From UBA6 sp963663855 (GTDB lineage: Archaea; Thermoplasmatota; Thermoplasmata; Methanomassiliicoccales; Methanomassiliicoccaceae): DNA of 64,000 nt. Shown here in pieces: positions 7,827-16,376 of this stretch (its first letter is position 1; every line of letters begins with the position of its first letter). The notes beneath the pieces are model-generated. The model was not told the origin of the DNA and did no database searches. It worked only from the letters and a program-made list of their open reading frames with translations. The DNA is taken from assembly GCA_963663855.1 (NCBI GenBank), contig OY760646.1:2294001-2358000 (forward strand), given 5' to 3'. A program made the translations under genes and the position numbers.

Positions 7827-8927
7827 ATGTCGGAGCTGGAGGGCAGGGCCTTCACCTGTGACGAGAAGTGCGGACTGTGCTGCCTGTGCCAGGCGGAGGT
7901 GCTCCCTCACGAGGTCCCGTTCTTCAAGAAGGACCACGCGGACCGCATCGTGATGAAGGCCGAGCCCCACCGCCACGTGGCGCTGGCGCTCAAGAACTGG
8001 CAGGGCCCCTGTTCCTTCCTAACGTCCAGCCGCCGCTGCCAGATCTATGCCCAGCGGCCGCACTACTGCCGCCAGTTCCCCTTCCACCTCTACGTCGGCA
8101 CCCGGGTACAGGTGGAGCTGGACCTGTCCTGCCGCGGCGTGTGGTACGGGGGGAAGGAGGACGCGCTCCTGGTGGGCGGGCAGATGGTGTCCCAGCACGC
8201 CGAGGTCCTGAGAAGGACGCTGCGCGAGTCCGCCGCCGTGCACCGCGAGTTCGAGGCCAACTGCGCCGAGGCCGGCATCGCCCGTGCACCGCAGGCCCTG
8301 CGCCGGGCGGTGGACGAGCACATCGCGGACCTGGTGGACCCCATGTACCTGGCCCATGTCCTGGACCTCTCCGCCGAGGAGGAGGAGATGGACGTTCTGC
8401 CTTCCATGGACGCGGTCCCCAAGTACGACCGCCGGGAGCTGGAGGGGTCCGCCCGCGAGACCGGACTGGAGTCGCTGAGCGCCGAGGACGTGTTCTCTGC
8501 GCCGGTGTACTGCGGTCCGGACGGAACGTGGAACGTGCTCCTGGCCCAACAGGGCAAGGTGGAGTGGAGCATCATGGACGATGACGGTCGGCTCGCACCG
8601 GTCCGGTCCATCGACCCTCAGGACGTTCCGCTGCTCGCCCCGGAGGGGCAGGGGAGGGACGTGCTCATCTCCTACCTCAGGACGCTCAACCGCCGGGACA
8701 GCATGCTCGGCTACGCCTACTACCTGGTGGACGACTACGGCTACGAGGACCCGGTGGCCAACACCTACTTCGGCACCATGGCCGCGGCCGCCCTGGACCT
8801 GCTGTGGCGGTCCTCCCTGGTGGCCCACATGCGCCATGGGAAGCTGGACCGGGAGGGCATGATCGAGGGCATCATCGCCTTCGACATGGACCGTCTGGAC
8901 GCCCCCACCATTGGCGCGTTCATCTAG
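7827..8927 (+). CDS. YkgJ-family Cys-cluster (metal-binding) protein with long C-terminal region
   Basis: From ATG 7827 the product has 366 residues. The N-terminal ~110 residues carry the YkgJ/zinc-or-iron-chelating pattern: CxxxCGLCCLC near residues 9-17, then GPCSFL, CQIYAQRPHYCRQFPF. Family members include flagellin N-methylase FliB-like proteins, and the cysteines probably bind an Fe-S cluster or zinc. The following ~250 residues are unlike the short YkgJ proteins and I do not recognise them. The frame is open upstream into pyrC, but that part is out-of-frame pyrC sequence. A distinct YkgJ protein is at 20235-20951. Confidence 0.75.
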   Translation: MSELEGRAFTCDEKCGLCCLCQAEVLPHEVPFFKKDHADRIVMKAEPHRHVALALKNWQGPCSFLTSSRRCQIYAQRPHYCRQFPFHLYVGTRVQVELDLSCRGVWYGGKEDALLVGGQMVSQHAEVLRRTLRESAAVHREFEANCAEAGIARAPQALRRAVDEHIADLVDPMYLAHVLDLSAEEEEMDVLPSMDAVPKYDRRELEGSARETGLESLSAEDVFSAPVYCGPDGTWNVLLAQQGKVEWSIMDDDGRLAPVRSIDPQDVPLLAPEGQGRDVLISYLRTLNRRDSMLGYAYYLVDDYGYEDPVANTYFGTMAAAALDLLWRSSLVAHMRHGKLDREGMIEGIIAFDMDRLDAPTIGAFI

Positions 8928-8988
8928 CCCCCTGAGCTAGTAACCTTAAAATAGTCCCCGGTTTATGGGGCAGTTTGGTGGCTGTAAC

Positions 8989-9204
8989 ATGCAGAAACCT
9001 CTGACCGTTCTGAACCAGGCGATCAACCGTCCCGTGATCGTCGAGCTCAAGGCAAACAGGGAATACCGGGGTATCCTCGATGGGTACGACCCCCACATGA
9101 ACCTGGTCCTGAAGAACGCGGAAGAGCTCATCAACAACGAAGTGGTGAGAAAGCTCGATGTGACCATCGTGCGCGGGGACAACGTCATTTACATTTCACC
9201 GTAA
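8989..9204 (+). CDS. Sm-like archaeal protein (LSm)
   Basis: 71 residues. Sm1 motif RPVIVELKANREYRGILDGYDPH and Sm2 motif IVRGDNVIYI are both clear. Archaeal Sm-like proteins form heptameric rings that bind U-rich RNA. The start at ATG 8989 (MQKPLTVL) matches the family N-terminus; an earlier in-frame ATG at 8965 would add residues unlike the family. It is followed 12 bases later by the eL37 gene and then purF, an arrangement conserved in many euryarchaea. Confidence 0.93.
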   Translation: MQKPLTVLNQAINRPVIVELKANREYRGILDGYDPHMNLVLKNAEELINNEVVRKLDVTIVRGDNVIYISP

Positions 9205-9216
9205 GGAGATGAGGAA

Positions 9217-9384
9217 ATGAGCAAGGGCACTCCGTCAATGGGTAAGAGGTCAAGTGGCAAGTCGCACATTCCCTGCCGCCGCTGCGGAAGGAGCGCTTAC
9301 AATATGCAGAAGGGCGTCTGCGCGTCCTGTGGATATGGTAAGTCCCCGAGGTTGAGGTCCTATTCCTGGGCTAAGCAGCACTAA
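9217..9384 (+). CDS. rpl37e: 50S ribosomal protein L37e (eL37)
   Basis: 55-residue basic zinc-ribbon protein of the large subunit. It begins MSKGTPSMGKR and carries the four-cysteine zinc site CRRC (from residue 20) and CASC (from residue 35), followed by the RLRSYSWAKQH tail typical of eL37. A ribosome binding site GGAGATGAGG lies before ATG 9217. It is located between the LSm gene and purF with spacings of 12 and 4 bases, so all three are likely co-transcribed. Confidence 0.95.
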   Translation: MSKGTPSMGKRSSGKSHIPCRRCGRSAYNMQKGVCASCGYGKSPRLRSYSWAKQH

Positions 9385-9388
9385 TTCC

Positions 9389-10804
9389 ATGGACGACATG
9401 GACGACCGGCCCAAGCACTACTGCGGGGTCGTCGCCATGGCCCTGGACAAGAACGTCGCTCCCGATCTAAAGAGGGCGCTTCGCATAATTCAGCACCGAG
9501 GCCAGGAGGCCGCAGGTGTCGCGGTGCATGACGCCGGGAAGACTTTCTACGTTCGCGGTGAGGGGCTGGTCCACGAGGTCCTGGCAGGGACGGAGTTCGA
9601 GTCCCTGCATGGGAACGTGGGCATCGGTCACGTCCGGTACGCCACCACTGGTTCATCCTGTTCTCAGAACGCCCAGCCCATAGTGGTCACCTCCCAGGGA
9701 GGGGACGTGACGCTGGGGCACAACGGCGACATAGTCAACGCGGAGAAGCTGCGCTCCAAGCTCCAAGAGACCGGATGGGCGTTCCTCACCACCACCGACT
9801 CGGAGATCATCATTCGACTTCTGGCCAACGAGCTGCGGCCCGGTTCGGACACCATCAAGGCCATCCGGTCCACCATTAAGATGCTGGACGGTGCCTACTC
9901 CCTTGTTATTACCATCGGCGGCCGGGTGTACGGCGTGAGGGACCCCCTGGGCTTCCGCCCGCTGTGCATCGGGAAGCTGCCCAACGGCTACTGCGTCGCG
10001 TCCGAGTCCGCGGTGTTCAGCATCCTGCAGGGGGAGTTCATCCGAGATGTGCTCCCGGGAGAGATCATCGAGATCACCAAGGACGGCTTCACATCATCCA
10101 GGATGATGTCGCCGCTCCCTCACCGCGCGCACTGCATGTTCGAGTGGGTGTACTTCGCCCGACCGGACTCCATCATCGACGGGCGGGAGGTGTACGACGT
10201 GCGCAAGCGCATCGGGACCATCCTGGCCAGGGAGCAGCCGGCCGATGCCGACGTGGTGATACCGGTCCCCGACTCCGGCCGCGCGCACGCCCTGGGTTAT
10301 GCTGTGGCCTCGGGCATACCGTACGACGAGGGGCTGATGAAGAACCGCTACGTGGAGAGGACGTTCATCATGCCCGAGCAGTCGCAGAGGGAGGAGGGCG
10401 TGAGCATCAAGCTCAATCCCATCTCGTCCACCATCTACGGCAAGAGGGTGGTGGTGGTCGATGACTCCATCGTCCGCGGGACCACACTGCGCAAGATCGT
10501 GCAGATCCTGCGCCGGGGCGGGGCCAAGGAGGTCCACGTGCGCATCGGCTGCCCGCCGGTGAGAGCGCCGTGCTACTACGGCATCGACATGAAGACCCGC
10601 GTGCAGTTCATCGCCACCGGCAAGACGGTGCCGCAGATCAGTGATTACCTCACCGCCGACAGTCTCGGTTACCTTTCCCTCAAGGGCCTGGAGGACGCGC
10701 TGGCCATCCCGGAGAACGACCTGTGCATGGCCTGCCTCAACGGGGAGTACCCCACGCAGGTCCCGGGCGAGCGCATGCGCTTCCAGCAGCGCCTAGACGT
10801 GTAA
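9389..10804 (+). CDS. purF: Amidophosphoribosyltransferase
   Basis: First committed enzyme of purine synthesis, converting PRPP and glutamine to phosphoribosylamine. 471 residues. The N-terminal glutaminase begins at C12 (CGVVAM), so an 11-residue propeptide must be removed to free the nucleophile. The Gln-binding segments RYATTG and GHNGDIVN follow. The C-terminal phosphoribosyltransferase domain has VVVVDDSIVRGTT. Cysteines in HRAHCMFEW, GCPPVRAPC and CMAC match the [4Fe-4S] ligands of the Bacillus-type enzyme, so this is the oxygen-labile Fe-S class. Its 3' end overlaps the convergent gene by 12 bases. Confidence 0.95.
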   Translation: MDDMDDRPKHYCGVVAMALDKNVAPDLKRALRIIQHRGQEAAGVAVHDAGKTFYVRGEGLVHEVLAGTEFESLHGNVGIGHVRYATTGSSCSQNAQPIVVTSQGGDVTLGHNGDIVNAEKLRSKLQETGWAFLTTTDSEIIIRLLANELRPGSDTIKAIRSTIKMLDGAYSLVITIGGRVYGVRDPLGFRPLCIGKLPNGYCVASESAVFSILQGEFIRDVLPGEIIEITKDGFTSSRMMSPLPHRAHCMFEWVYFARPDSIIDGREVYDVRKRIGTILAREQPADADVVIPVPDSGRAHALGYAVASGIPYDEGLMKNRYVERTFIMPEQSQREEGVSIKLNPISSTIYGKRVVVVDDSIVRGTTLRKIVQILRRGGAKEVHVRIGCPPVRAPCYYGIDMKTRVQFIATGKTVPQISDYLTADSLGYLSLKGLEDALAIPENDLCMACLNGEYPTQVPGERMRFQQRLDV

Positions 10805-11554
10805 ATTTTTCGATGCTTTTCGACCATGGGGGCAGGAGTACAGGCACATGCCGCACACCGGCACCCTTCCTTGTTCCTCCAGCTCCCTGAAGTAGCTCTG
10901 GCAGGCCCGGGCGTCGTATCGCGCCTCCCGCGGCTCCCCGGGAACGAACTCCCGGCCGGTGAACGCGTGCACGGGGCAGGCGTCCACGCACTCGCGGCAG
11001 GTTCCGCACCGCTGCTCCATGACATGACCGGTCGCGGGCAGGGGCGCATTGGTCAGCACCGTGGTCCAGCGCACGCGGGGACCGGCCTGCGGGGTGACGA
11101 GGAGGCAGCTCTTACCGATCCAGCCCAGACCCGCGGCGTGAGCGGCCAGCTTGTGCGAGAACACCGCACATATTCGCTCGTCGTCCACGCGCTCCGACGC
11201 CGGCACTGGAAGCGCTCGGAATCCTGCTTCCTGCAGCGCTGAGGCCACACGAGATGCGATGGCGTCGAGGCGGTCGTTGACCACGTCGTAGGCATGGGTG
11301 CGGTAGGACACCGCCACCGCTCTCTCGTTCCTTTCCGGCAGGCGGTCGACGATGGGGTGCAGGAGCTTGATACCTATGGACACGGCACGGGGGTAAGCTG
11401 CGAGCTCCGGTCCGCCTTGCCTGATGACCTCGTCCCTGACCTCTGTTAGGTCGGCCACGCCGTATATGTCCCCTCCCAGCCGGCGGACCAGCTCCGGTAG
11501 CTCGTCGTGCAGCTCCATGGAGGAGGAATAGGGAGACGAGGATAAATTCTCCAT
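10793..11554 (-). CDS. QueG-like 4Fe-4S protein
   Basis: About 253 residues from ATG 11554; ATG 11518 (MELHDELP) is an alternative. The N-terminal part resembles the cobalamin-binding module of epoxyqueuosine reductase-like proteins (IYGVADLTEVRDEV ... GLGWIGKSCLLVTPQAGPR). The C-terminal part has a ferredoxin motif CGTCRECVDACP and a second cluster around CGMCLYSCPHG. True QueG is about 350 residues and archaea generally make archaeosine rather than queuosine, so the substrate is uncertain; methanogens have many QueG-like proteins linked to corrinoid activation. The stop is TAG. Confidence 0.75.
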   Translation of the reverse strand: MENLSSSPYSSSMELHDELPELVRRLGGDIYGVADLTEVRDEVIRQGGPELAAYPRAVSIGIKLLHPIVDRLPERNERAVAVSYRTHAYDVVNDRLDAIASRVASALQEAGFRALPVPASERVDDERICAVFSHKLAAHAAGLGWIGKSCLLVTPQAGPRVRWTTVLTNAPLPATGHVMEQRCGTCRECVDACPVHAFTGREFVPGEPREARYDARACQSYFRELEEQGRVPVCGMCLYSCPHGRKASKNLHV

Positions 11555-11624
11555 GCTAGGATTAGAGCGGTCTGGTTCGCAATGAAAACCTTTAATTAGA
11601 GGCATCTCTTTGCCAGGTTACACC

Positions 11625-11697
11625 GGGCAGGTAGATCAGTTGGAAGATCGCTACCTTGGCATGGTAGAGGCCGGGGGTTCAAATCCCCCCCTGTCCA
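11625..11697 (+). tRNA. tRNA-Ala (GGC)
   Basis: 73 nt, no intron. Acceptor GGGCAGG/CCTGTCC contains the G3-U70 wobble that identifies alanine tRNAs. D-stem GATC/GATC, anticodon stem CTACC/GGTAG with loop TTGGCAT (anticodon GGC), T-arm GGGGG-TTCAAAT-CCCCC, discriminator A, no encoded CCA. The following sequence CTTTTTATC can terminate the transcript. An AT-rich block of uncommon genes starts right after it. Confidence 0.95.
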
Positions 11698-11973
11698 CTT
11701 TTTATCTGACCTTCTGAATTTTGTACCATTGATGGTACGATCAAAGAATTGTTGATACTGGTTATACTGTAACATCGCTTCGTCCCTGTCCTCGAAATCG
11801 TGGCCGATGGAGGGCTGCAACATGAAGTATAGTTCTCTCTAGATTATTTGCTTTATTTTCAGGATTTTGTTGCACATAATTGAGCCGGTGTGGTTAATAA
11901 CCCGCACTTGGTTTCATTGTAGATTACTATCTCTTCAGACAGACTTATCTCATCTGATGAGGATTATCGTTTC
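11698..11973. other. AT-rich gap after tRNA-Ala
   Basis: 276 bases with no convincing gene. A short minus-strand frame (about 11700-11823) reads DFEDRDEAMLQYNQYQQFFDR before running into antisense tRNA sequence; it could be the end of a decayed gene, possibly an integrase, but no diagnostic residue is visible. No copy of the tRNA 3' end was seen downstream within the island. Confidence 0.3.
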
Positions 11974-12573
11974 GTGGACATTGGAGAAGTATTTCTTGGT
12001 GGCGTCATAGGTTTCTTTTTTGGTCTTGGAACAACCTGGTTTGGCGCAAAGCTTCGTGAAAGAAGTGAAGAGAAAACTAGATCGACCTTAAGGGCAAGAC
12101 CAATCATCCGGGATGAGGAGTTGGTGATCAAGGATGGTTTCACTGCCCAAATTGAGGTCATCAATATAGGAAACACGACCGCACGATCTTGTCTACTGAG
12201 GGCTTCCTTATTCGATAGGGAAAAAGTACTATTGTCAAGAGAATTCTGGAAAGATGTAAGTCCTGATAATTTACTCGATCCGGAATACAATGCAAAAATT
12301 CCATGGTTCATATATAATTCAAAGGAGAAAGCATTGACATTCCTTATGGCTGAAGGGGGCCCAATTAAGTATCATCTTAACGAGTTACTATTCCCAATAA
12401 CTGGTACAGTTGCAGTATATGCGATCGATTCAGACTGTGACTATTATGAGTATCAGATCCAACTTCGTCAAGATGTCCCTTATATTCAAAAAGGGACAAA
12501 TAGAATTAATCCAGTAGCAAGGACCGTTGAAGATACTGACGAAATTTCTTATCAATGGAAGAACGTAAAATAG
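11974..12573 (+). CDS. Hypothetical membrane-anchored protein
   Basis: 199 residues from GTG 11974. Residues ~5-25 (VFLGGVIGFFFGLGTTWFGA) form one membrane helix, followed by a charged stretch (KLRERSEEKTRSTLRARP) and a ~150-residue soluble, beta-rich domain (INIGNTTARSCLLRASLF ... GTVAVYAIDSDCDYYEY) that resembles an immunoglobulin-like fold in pattern only. Codon usage is clearly more AT-rich than in the surrounding chromosome. It is the first gene after tRNA-Ala, consistent with acquisition by transfer. I do not recognise a family. Confidence 0.6.
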   Translation: MDIGEVFLGGVIGFFFGLGTTWFGAKLRERSEEKTRSTLRARPIIRDEELVIKDGFTAQIEVINIGNTTARSCLLRASLFDREKVLLSREFWKDVSPDNLLDPEYNAKIPWFIYNSKEKALTFLMAEGGPIKYHLNELLFPITGTVAVYAIDSDCDYYEYQIQLRQDVPYIQKGTNRINPVARTVEDTDEISYQWKNVK

Positions 12574-12835
12574 AATGATTATGGACTTAAGACACATCAA
12601 CAGATGGGACAACTTTTATCCAGCGGTTTCCTGATGGGCGAGACTCAACCGTTCAAGCGGACCCTATGTAATCCGCATCTCTCTGAGAATCATTTATTTA
12701 TGCAGACCAATATGATCATATGAATGGGGGATCTAAGGCAGGATTATCTCACCAGGGCAGAGCGCTCAGGTTGGAAAACCTGGTTGACAGGGCGAGGTTA
12801 AGATAGGATGGATACTGGGCGCCCTTCTTATCTTA

Positions 12836-13243
12836 ATGATAGGGGGCACATCGTCATTGTTGATATGGAGCCCATATCCACTTGTTCTCATAGTCCTCTT
12901 CGGACTCATCCTCGCAGCGGCGAGCTGGGCAGGAATGAATAAAAATCCCATCTTTGTCACCGTGGGAGACGATGGCACCCTTTTTGAGTTCAAAAATAGG
13001 GGAGATATCTTCGTCCAGTGGTACCAAGTCCGGGACGTTTACTCTGACCCGAGACCGAGGAGAACGACCAGGAAGAATCCTGGTCAAGGAGCGATACGTC
13101 TGAACCAAGAAGCACGTGTCTTTTGGGTTACATACGAACTGTCCTTGTTGATCGTTGACGCTATGCGTGTGCGAACGGCAAACAACCAGCACGTTGGAAC
13201 GGTGAGCCCGATAATGTCATCATTGGGGTTGTGTGAACTTTAA
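12836..13243 (+). CDS. Hypothetical two-helix membrane protein with a PH-like tail
   Basis: 135 residues from ATG 12836. Two hydrophobic segments near the N-terminus are followed by a soluble part (GDDGTLFEFKNRGDIFVQWYQVRDVYS ... RVFWVTYELSLLIVDAMRV) whose strand pattern and terminal helix resemble bacterial PH-like (bPH) domains. The hydrophobic part continues upstream as ILGALLILM before the stop at 12785, but contains no ATG, GTG or TTG, so the start may be non-standard or the N-terminus shorter. Less GC-rich than the core genome; convergent with the next gene. Confidence 0.5.
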   Translation: MIGGTSSLLIWSPYPLVLIVLFGLILAAASWAGMNKNPIFVTVGDDGTLFEFKNRGDIFVQWYQVRDVYSDPRPRRTTRKNPGQGAIRLNQEARVFWVTYELSLLIVDAMRVRTANNQHVGTVSPIMSSLGLCEL

Positions 13244-13308
13244 AAACCATCCGTCAGCTACTGTTCTAATATATATCATATAAGATTTGATGGAATGATC
13301 CAACCGTC

Positions 13309-14385
13309 TCATCGATCTTGTTCCACATAATATCCATTGGGCGGGTAAACACCACGATTGGCTCGATAGGCTTCCCTGACATCGAGAGCGATCTCTCTCC
13401 TTATTCTGTAGGACATCTGAAGGATTCCTCTTTTCCCGACGTAAATCAATCCTACCGCATTGGGGAGGTCCCTGATCTTTTGAACATCCATAATCACATT
13501 GAGCCAAGTTATTTTGTCGAACGGTATGGTCTTCCAGCGTTCTCTCTTCACTTCCACAATGACGCCGTTGGAGGTGATTTCCACTGACCGGGGGGTAACA
13601 TTTCTTAGTAAAACGTAAGCGAAGATGCCTGAGACGAGGACCATGAAAAAGCCCATGGTCTCTAAGGTCTCCTGAGAGTCCCACCCCTTTACATACGTAC
13701 CATAGAGCCAGCCGAAGATCAGGCCGGAAATCATAACGGCCATCATTACTAAAATAAAACCCTTGTCCTTCCTAACTTCGTTCTCATAGTGTTTCGTCCT
13801 ACCAGAGGCTAAGGTAGCGTTCAGACCCCTCCCTTCCGATTTAGCGCTCCGATCGTTGCTTAATCTTCCCAGACAGCTAGAGCAATAATAGTTGGTCCCT
13901 CCAATGTCCTTGAACAGGCGCTTGCCCTTTGTTGCCAGGATGATGAATGGACACAATGTTAGAATGAGCCCGATGAGGAGCAGAAAGAAATATGGCTGGC
14001 CCAACAGGGTAGACGTGATCTCTAGCTCACCTATCGAGAAAAACGCTGTCACCATCCCCACTAAGGGGATCGCGAACATAAGAAGGACGGTCTTGACGTT
14101 TGATAGGTCGGCCTGACGTGCCCTATAGTTCTTCTCAATTTGGTCATCCGACAAGGGTAGGCCACAACGCTGACATGCTATCGGTACCTTATTGGAGGCC
14201 ACGGCAGAATTGTTATTCTCCGCAGGAGGTAATAGGCCATCAATGCCATCGATCCTGTTCTTTTCCGTTCGTGGTTTGATCACCAATTCATTTACCTGAG
14301 CAATCGCAACTAATCCTGAACCGCACGCGTTGCAGAATCGTGCCCCCTTAGGTTGTGGCCTTCCGCAGTTATGACAAAACACCAC
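13309..14385 (-). CDS. Double zinc-ribbon membrane protein with bPH-like C-terminal domain
   Basis: 358 residues. Zinc ribbon 1 at residues 4-21 (CHNCGRPQ ... CNACGSG); a second CQRCGLP paired with YYCSSCLGRL across the first membrane hairpin; four hydrophobic helices (about 98-118, 130-152, 208-228, 240-258); then a C-terminal strand-rich part (SVEITSNGVIVEV ... TIPFDKITWLNV) ending in a helix, similar to membrane-linked bPH domains. The function is unknown. It belongs to the AT-rich block and faces the two-helix protein at 12836-13243, which has a similar tail. Confidence 0.65.
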   Translation of the reverse strand: MVFCHNCGRPQPKGARFCNACGSGLVAIAQVNELVIKPRTEKNRIDGIDGLLPPAENNNSAVASNKVPIACQRCGLPLSDDQIEKNYRARQADLSNVKTVLLMFAIPLVGMVTAFFSIGELEITSTLLGQPYFFLLLIGLILTLCPFIILATKGKRLFKDIGGTNYYCSSCLGRLSNDRSAKSEGRGLNATLASGRTKHYENEVRKDKGFILVMMAVMISGLIFGWLYGTYVKGWDSQETLETMGFFMVLVSGIFAYVLLRNVTPRSVEITSNGVIVEVKRERWKTIPFDKITWLNVIMDVQKIRDLPNAVGLIYVGKRGILQMSYRIRREIALDVREAYRANRGVYPPNGYYVEQDR

Positions 14386-14534
14386 CTTCTATCCCGCCTC
14401 ACATTTAGGAACGGATTCGCCTTCCCCAGTTAGGAATTGGATAATCCCTCATTATTAAAATGATTTCGACCAAATAGAATAAAAATGATATTTGTTGGAT
14501 GAAATATATAGAAAAGGTTTGAACGTCCTGGACC

Positions 14535-14999
14535 TTAGGCCGCCAGCCTTGTGACCCTCCTGACGCTGGGCAGCGCGGTCAACATGATCATGGCCGCTCC
14601 CATGGAGGCCATAGTTATCTGGAGCGTCCTAGGCACTCCCTCGGGGGACCCGATGAGAAGGACCTCCACCGCGATCCATATGATGAGCATGGCTCCTATC
14701 ACCACCGCCATGCCCCACGCCCAGTTCTGCCCCGTCCATCGGTTGAGCGGATCGGTCCATCGCCCCCGGGGCAGCCGCCATAGGCCGTAGATGGCGATAA
14801 TTGGCAGGACTCCATAGGCGGTGACGAAGAACAGTCCAACCAGGGCAAAATCGCTGACCGGAGTGCCCTCCAGGATGGAAACATCCATGCCATGTGTCCC
14901 TCCCGAGGGGTCCATCAGGAAGTTCATGCCGCTGAAGAACCCCAGGAAGGCCAGGATGGCCAGCAGGGCCGCTAGGACGACGATCGCTACAGACCTCAT
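14535..14999 (-). CDS. Four-helix membrane protein of the flavodoxin operon
   Basis: 154 residues from ATG 14999. Four hydrophobic helices: about 4-24, 50-70, 88-110 and 124-142. Short loops carry no cysteine or histidine cluster. It overlaps the 3' end of the upstream flavodoxin-like gene by 4 bases, so it is the last gene of a tightly coupled four-gene unit (16280 to 14535). Partnership with the flavodoxins suggests a membrane redox or anchoring role, which is inference. I do not recognise the family. Confidence 0.7.
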   Translation of the reverse strand: MRSVAIVVLAALLAILAFLGFFSGMNFLMDPSGGTHGMDVSILEGTPVSDFALVGLFFVTAYGVLPIIAIYGLWRLPRGRWTDPLNRWTGQNWAWGMAVVIGAMLIIWIAVEVLLIGSPEGVPRTLQITMASMGAAMIMLTALPSVRRVTRLAA

Positions 15000-15490
15000 G
15001 GAGCCACTCTCCCGGCCCCCACGCCGCATATCTCTGCCACCAACGCCTCCACCTTCTGCTGCCAGCCCCCCTCCAGCGGACCCTCGGTGTCCACGACGTA
15101 GATCTTGTTCTCCGCGAGCCTGATGAGCCCCTTGGCCTGCAGCAGCTCGTTCATGATCGGCCGTACACGCTGCCATCTGCAGTTATCCGCATCAGGGACC
15201 TTTCCTGTTTTGTCGGGCCTGGGAGAGAGCTCCGTGGTCAGGACCACGTACTTCGTTCCGTTCGGCAACGTCATCTTCTCCAGGAAGCGGCGCATCTCCT
15301 TGATGGGCTTGCCCATGCGCACGGGGGAGCTGAACAGGTAGAGGTCGGCCGGGGGAAGCTGCCCGTCCAAAGCTTCCTTGACATGATGGACAACGACCTC
15401 GTTGCCCTTCTCGGACATCTGACGCCTGAACTCCTCGGCGACCTTTGTCCCATTGCCGTACACCGATGCGTGGTAGTACTCGATCCTCAT
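14996..15490 (-). CDS. Flavodoxin-like protein (first of two)
   Basis: 164 residues. The N-terminus MRIEYYHASVYGNGTKVAEEF matches the FMN phosphate-binding loop region of flavodoxins in position, with YGNGTKVA in place of the usual TGNT-type loop. SSPVRMGKP and VVLTTELSPRPD fit the two later flavin loops. A short-chain, cytoplasmic FMN protein is the likeliest product. It overlaps both neighbours by 4 bases, indicating translational coupling with the second flavodoxin. Confidence 0.72.
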   Translation of the reverse strand: MRIEYYHASVYGNGTKVAEEFRRQMSEKGNEVVVHHVKEALDGQLPPADLYLFSSPVRMGKPIKEMRRFLEKMTLPNGTKYVVLTTELSPRPDKTGKVPDADNCRWQRVRPIMNELLQAKGLIRLAENKIYVVDTEGPLEGGWQQKVEALVAEICGVGAGRVAP

Positions 15491-16020
15491 TGCATCCCTC
15501 CTGCAGGAGCAGCACCTTTCTCCATCGGTTGAGATTCAACTATCGTCCGGGCCCACCGGTGGATCTCGTTCCAGTCACGGAAGTCGCCCACCGGGAACAT
15601 GGTGCGGACCCCCGGCAGTCTGACAAGGGCCCCATGCAGTCTCCCCATTCCCTTGGGGTCGAAGGACCCGGGGAAGAACCGGTGGTCCCGTGGTCCGATA
15701 GTGATCATATACTCGGAGATGACCCTAGGGCTCACCGAGCGGGGGTCGTCCCCCCTCAATCCGCTGCTGAACAGCCAGACCGGTCGGGACCTCAGCACGG
15801 GAGCGTTCTGGCGCATGAACCGTTTGGCGGGCCCGAGCCACGATCGCATCTGTACCGCACTGCCGATGATCACCACATCGTTATCCTCGACGTTCCCGAT
15901 GCCCTCCTTGGCGTCCGCCACCCTGACCTCGAGCCCCTCCTTCGTCAGCACGTGCGAGATTTCTTCTGCGATCCTCCTTGTCGAGCCGTGCTTGCTTCCG
16001 TAGACGATCAGGGCCTTCAT
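15487..16020 (-). CDS. Flavodoxin / HemG-like protein (second of two)
   Basis: 177 residues. MKALIVYGSKHGSTRRIAEEI is a canonical flavodoxin phosphate loop, as in menaquinone-dependent protoporphyrinogen oxidase HemG and related archaeal flavodoxins. VVIIGSAVQMRSWLGPAKRFM and PVWLFSSGLRGDD fit the later loops. HemG proper works in heme synthesis; no heme genes are visible here, so an electron-transfer role with the adjacent flavodoxin is as likely. Overlaps neighbours by 4 bases on each side. Confidence 0.8.
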   Translation of the reverse strand: MKALIVYGSKHGSTRRIAEEISHVLTKEGLEVRVADAKEGIGNVEDNDVVIIGSAVQMRSWLGPAKRFMRQNAPVLRSRPVWLFSSGLRGDDPRSVSPRVISEYMITIGPRDHRFFPGSFDPKGMGRLHGALVRLPGVRTMFPVGDFRDWNEIHRWARTIVESQPMEKGAAPAGGMQ

Positions 16021-16280
16021 CGCTCGCTCCCCCCGCCATCGTCCGCGCTACCGGTCTTGAGGCTCGGCAGGTCCATCGGCCCCAGGTCCAGCCTCAGCTC
16101 CCCCTTGCTTCCGATCACTTCCAGAACGAGGTCGTCAACGAACTGAGCACGTCTCAACGTCCCCAGCGAACCCTCGACGGACACTTTCTCATCTCCTTCC
16201 AGGTATACGTTCTTCACATCGCCCTTCGACCTGAGCTCGATGGTGAAGACCCGTTCGTCCATTTTCTTGATGCGGGACAT
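16017..16280 (-). CDS. Small beta-rich hypothetical protein opening the flavodoxin operon
   Basis: 87 residues from ATG 16280, which follows TGAGGAATGAT as ribosome binding site on this strand; an earlier in-frame ATG at 16352 has no such site. Alternating strands (RVFTIELRSKGDVKNVYLEGDEKVSVEGSLG, LVLEVIGSKGELRLDL) suggest a small beta-sandwich. No cysteines. The stop overlaps the second flavodoxin start by 4 bases. Its family is unknown; position suggests an accessory to the flavodoxins. Confidence 0.65.
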   Translation of the reverse strand: MSRIKKMDERVFTIELRSKGDVKNVYLEGDEKVSVEGSLGTLRRAQFVDDLVLEVIGSKGELRLDLGPMDLPSLKTGSADDGGGSER

Positions 16281-16376
16281 ATCATTCCTCAAACGAGGAA
16301 GGGCGAAGGTGGGCTGATAACCATTATTTGATGCGGATGTGTTCTCCTTCACACGGTTGTGTAAGTGTCACCTACC

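Noticed and set aside
10793..11554. Calling this gene queG
   Set aside because: Length is shorter than QueG and archaea use archaeosine; only a QueG-like fold is supported.
11596..11823. Minus-strand frame with GGDLNPRPLPCQ
   Set aside because: The distinctive segment is antisense tRNA-Ala sequence, a well-known source of false proteins. The N-terminal part is mentioned only as a possible gene remnant.
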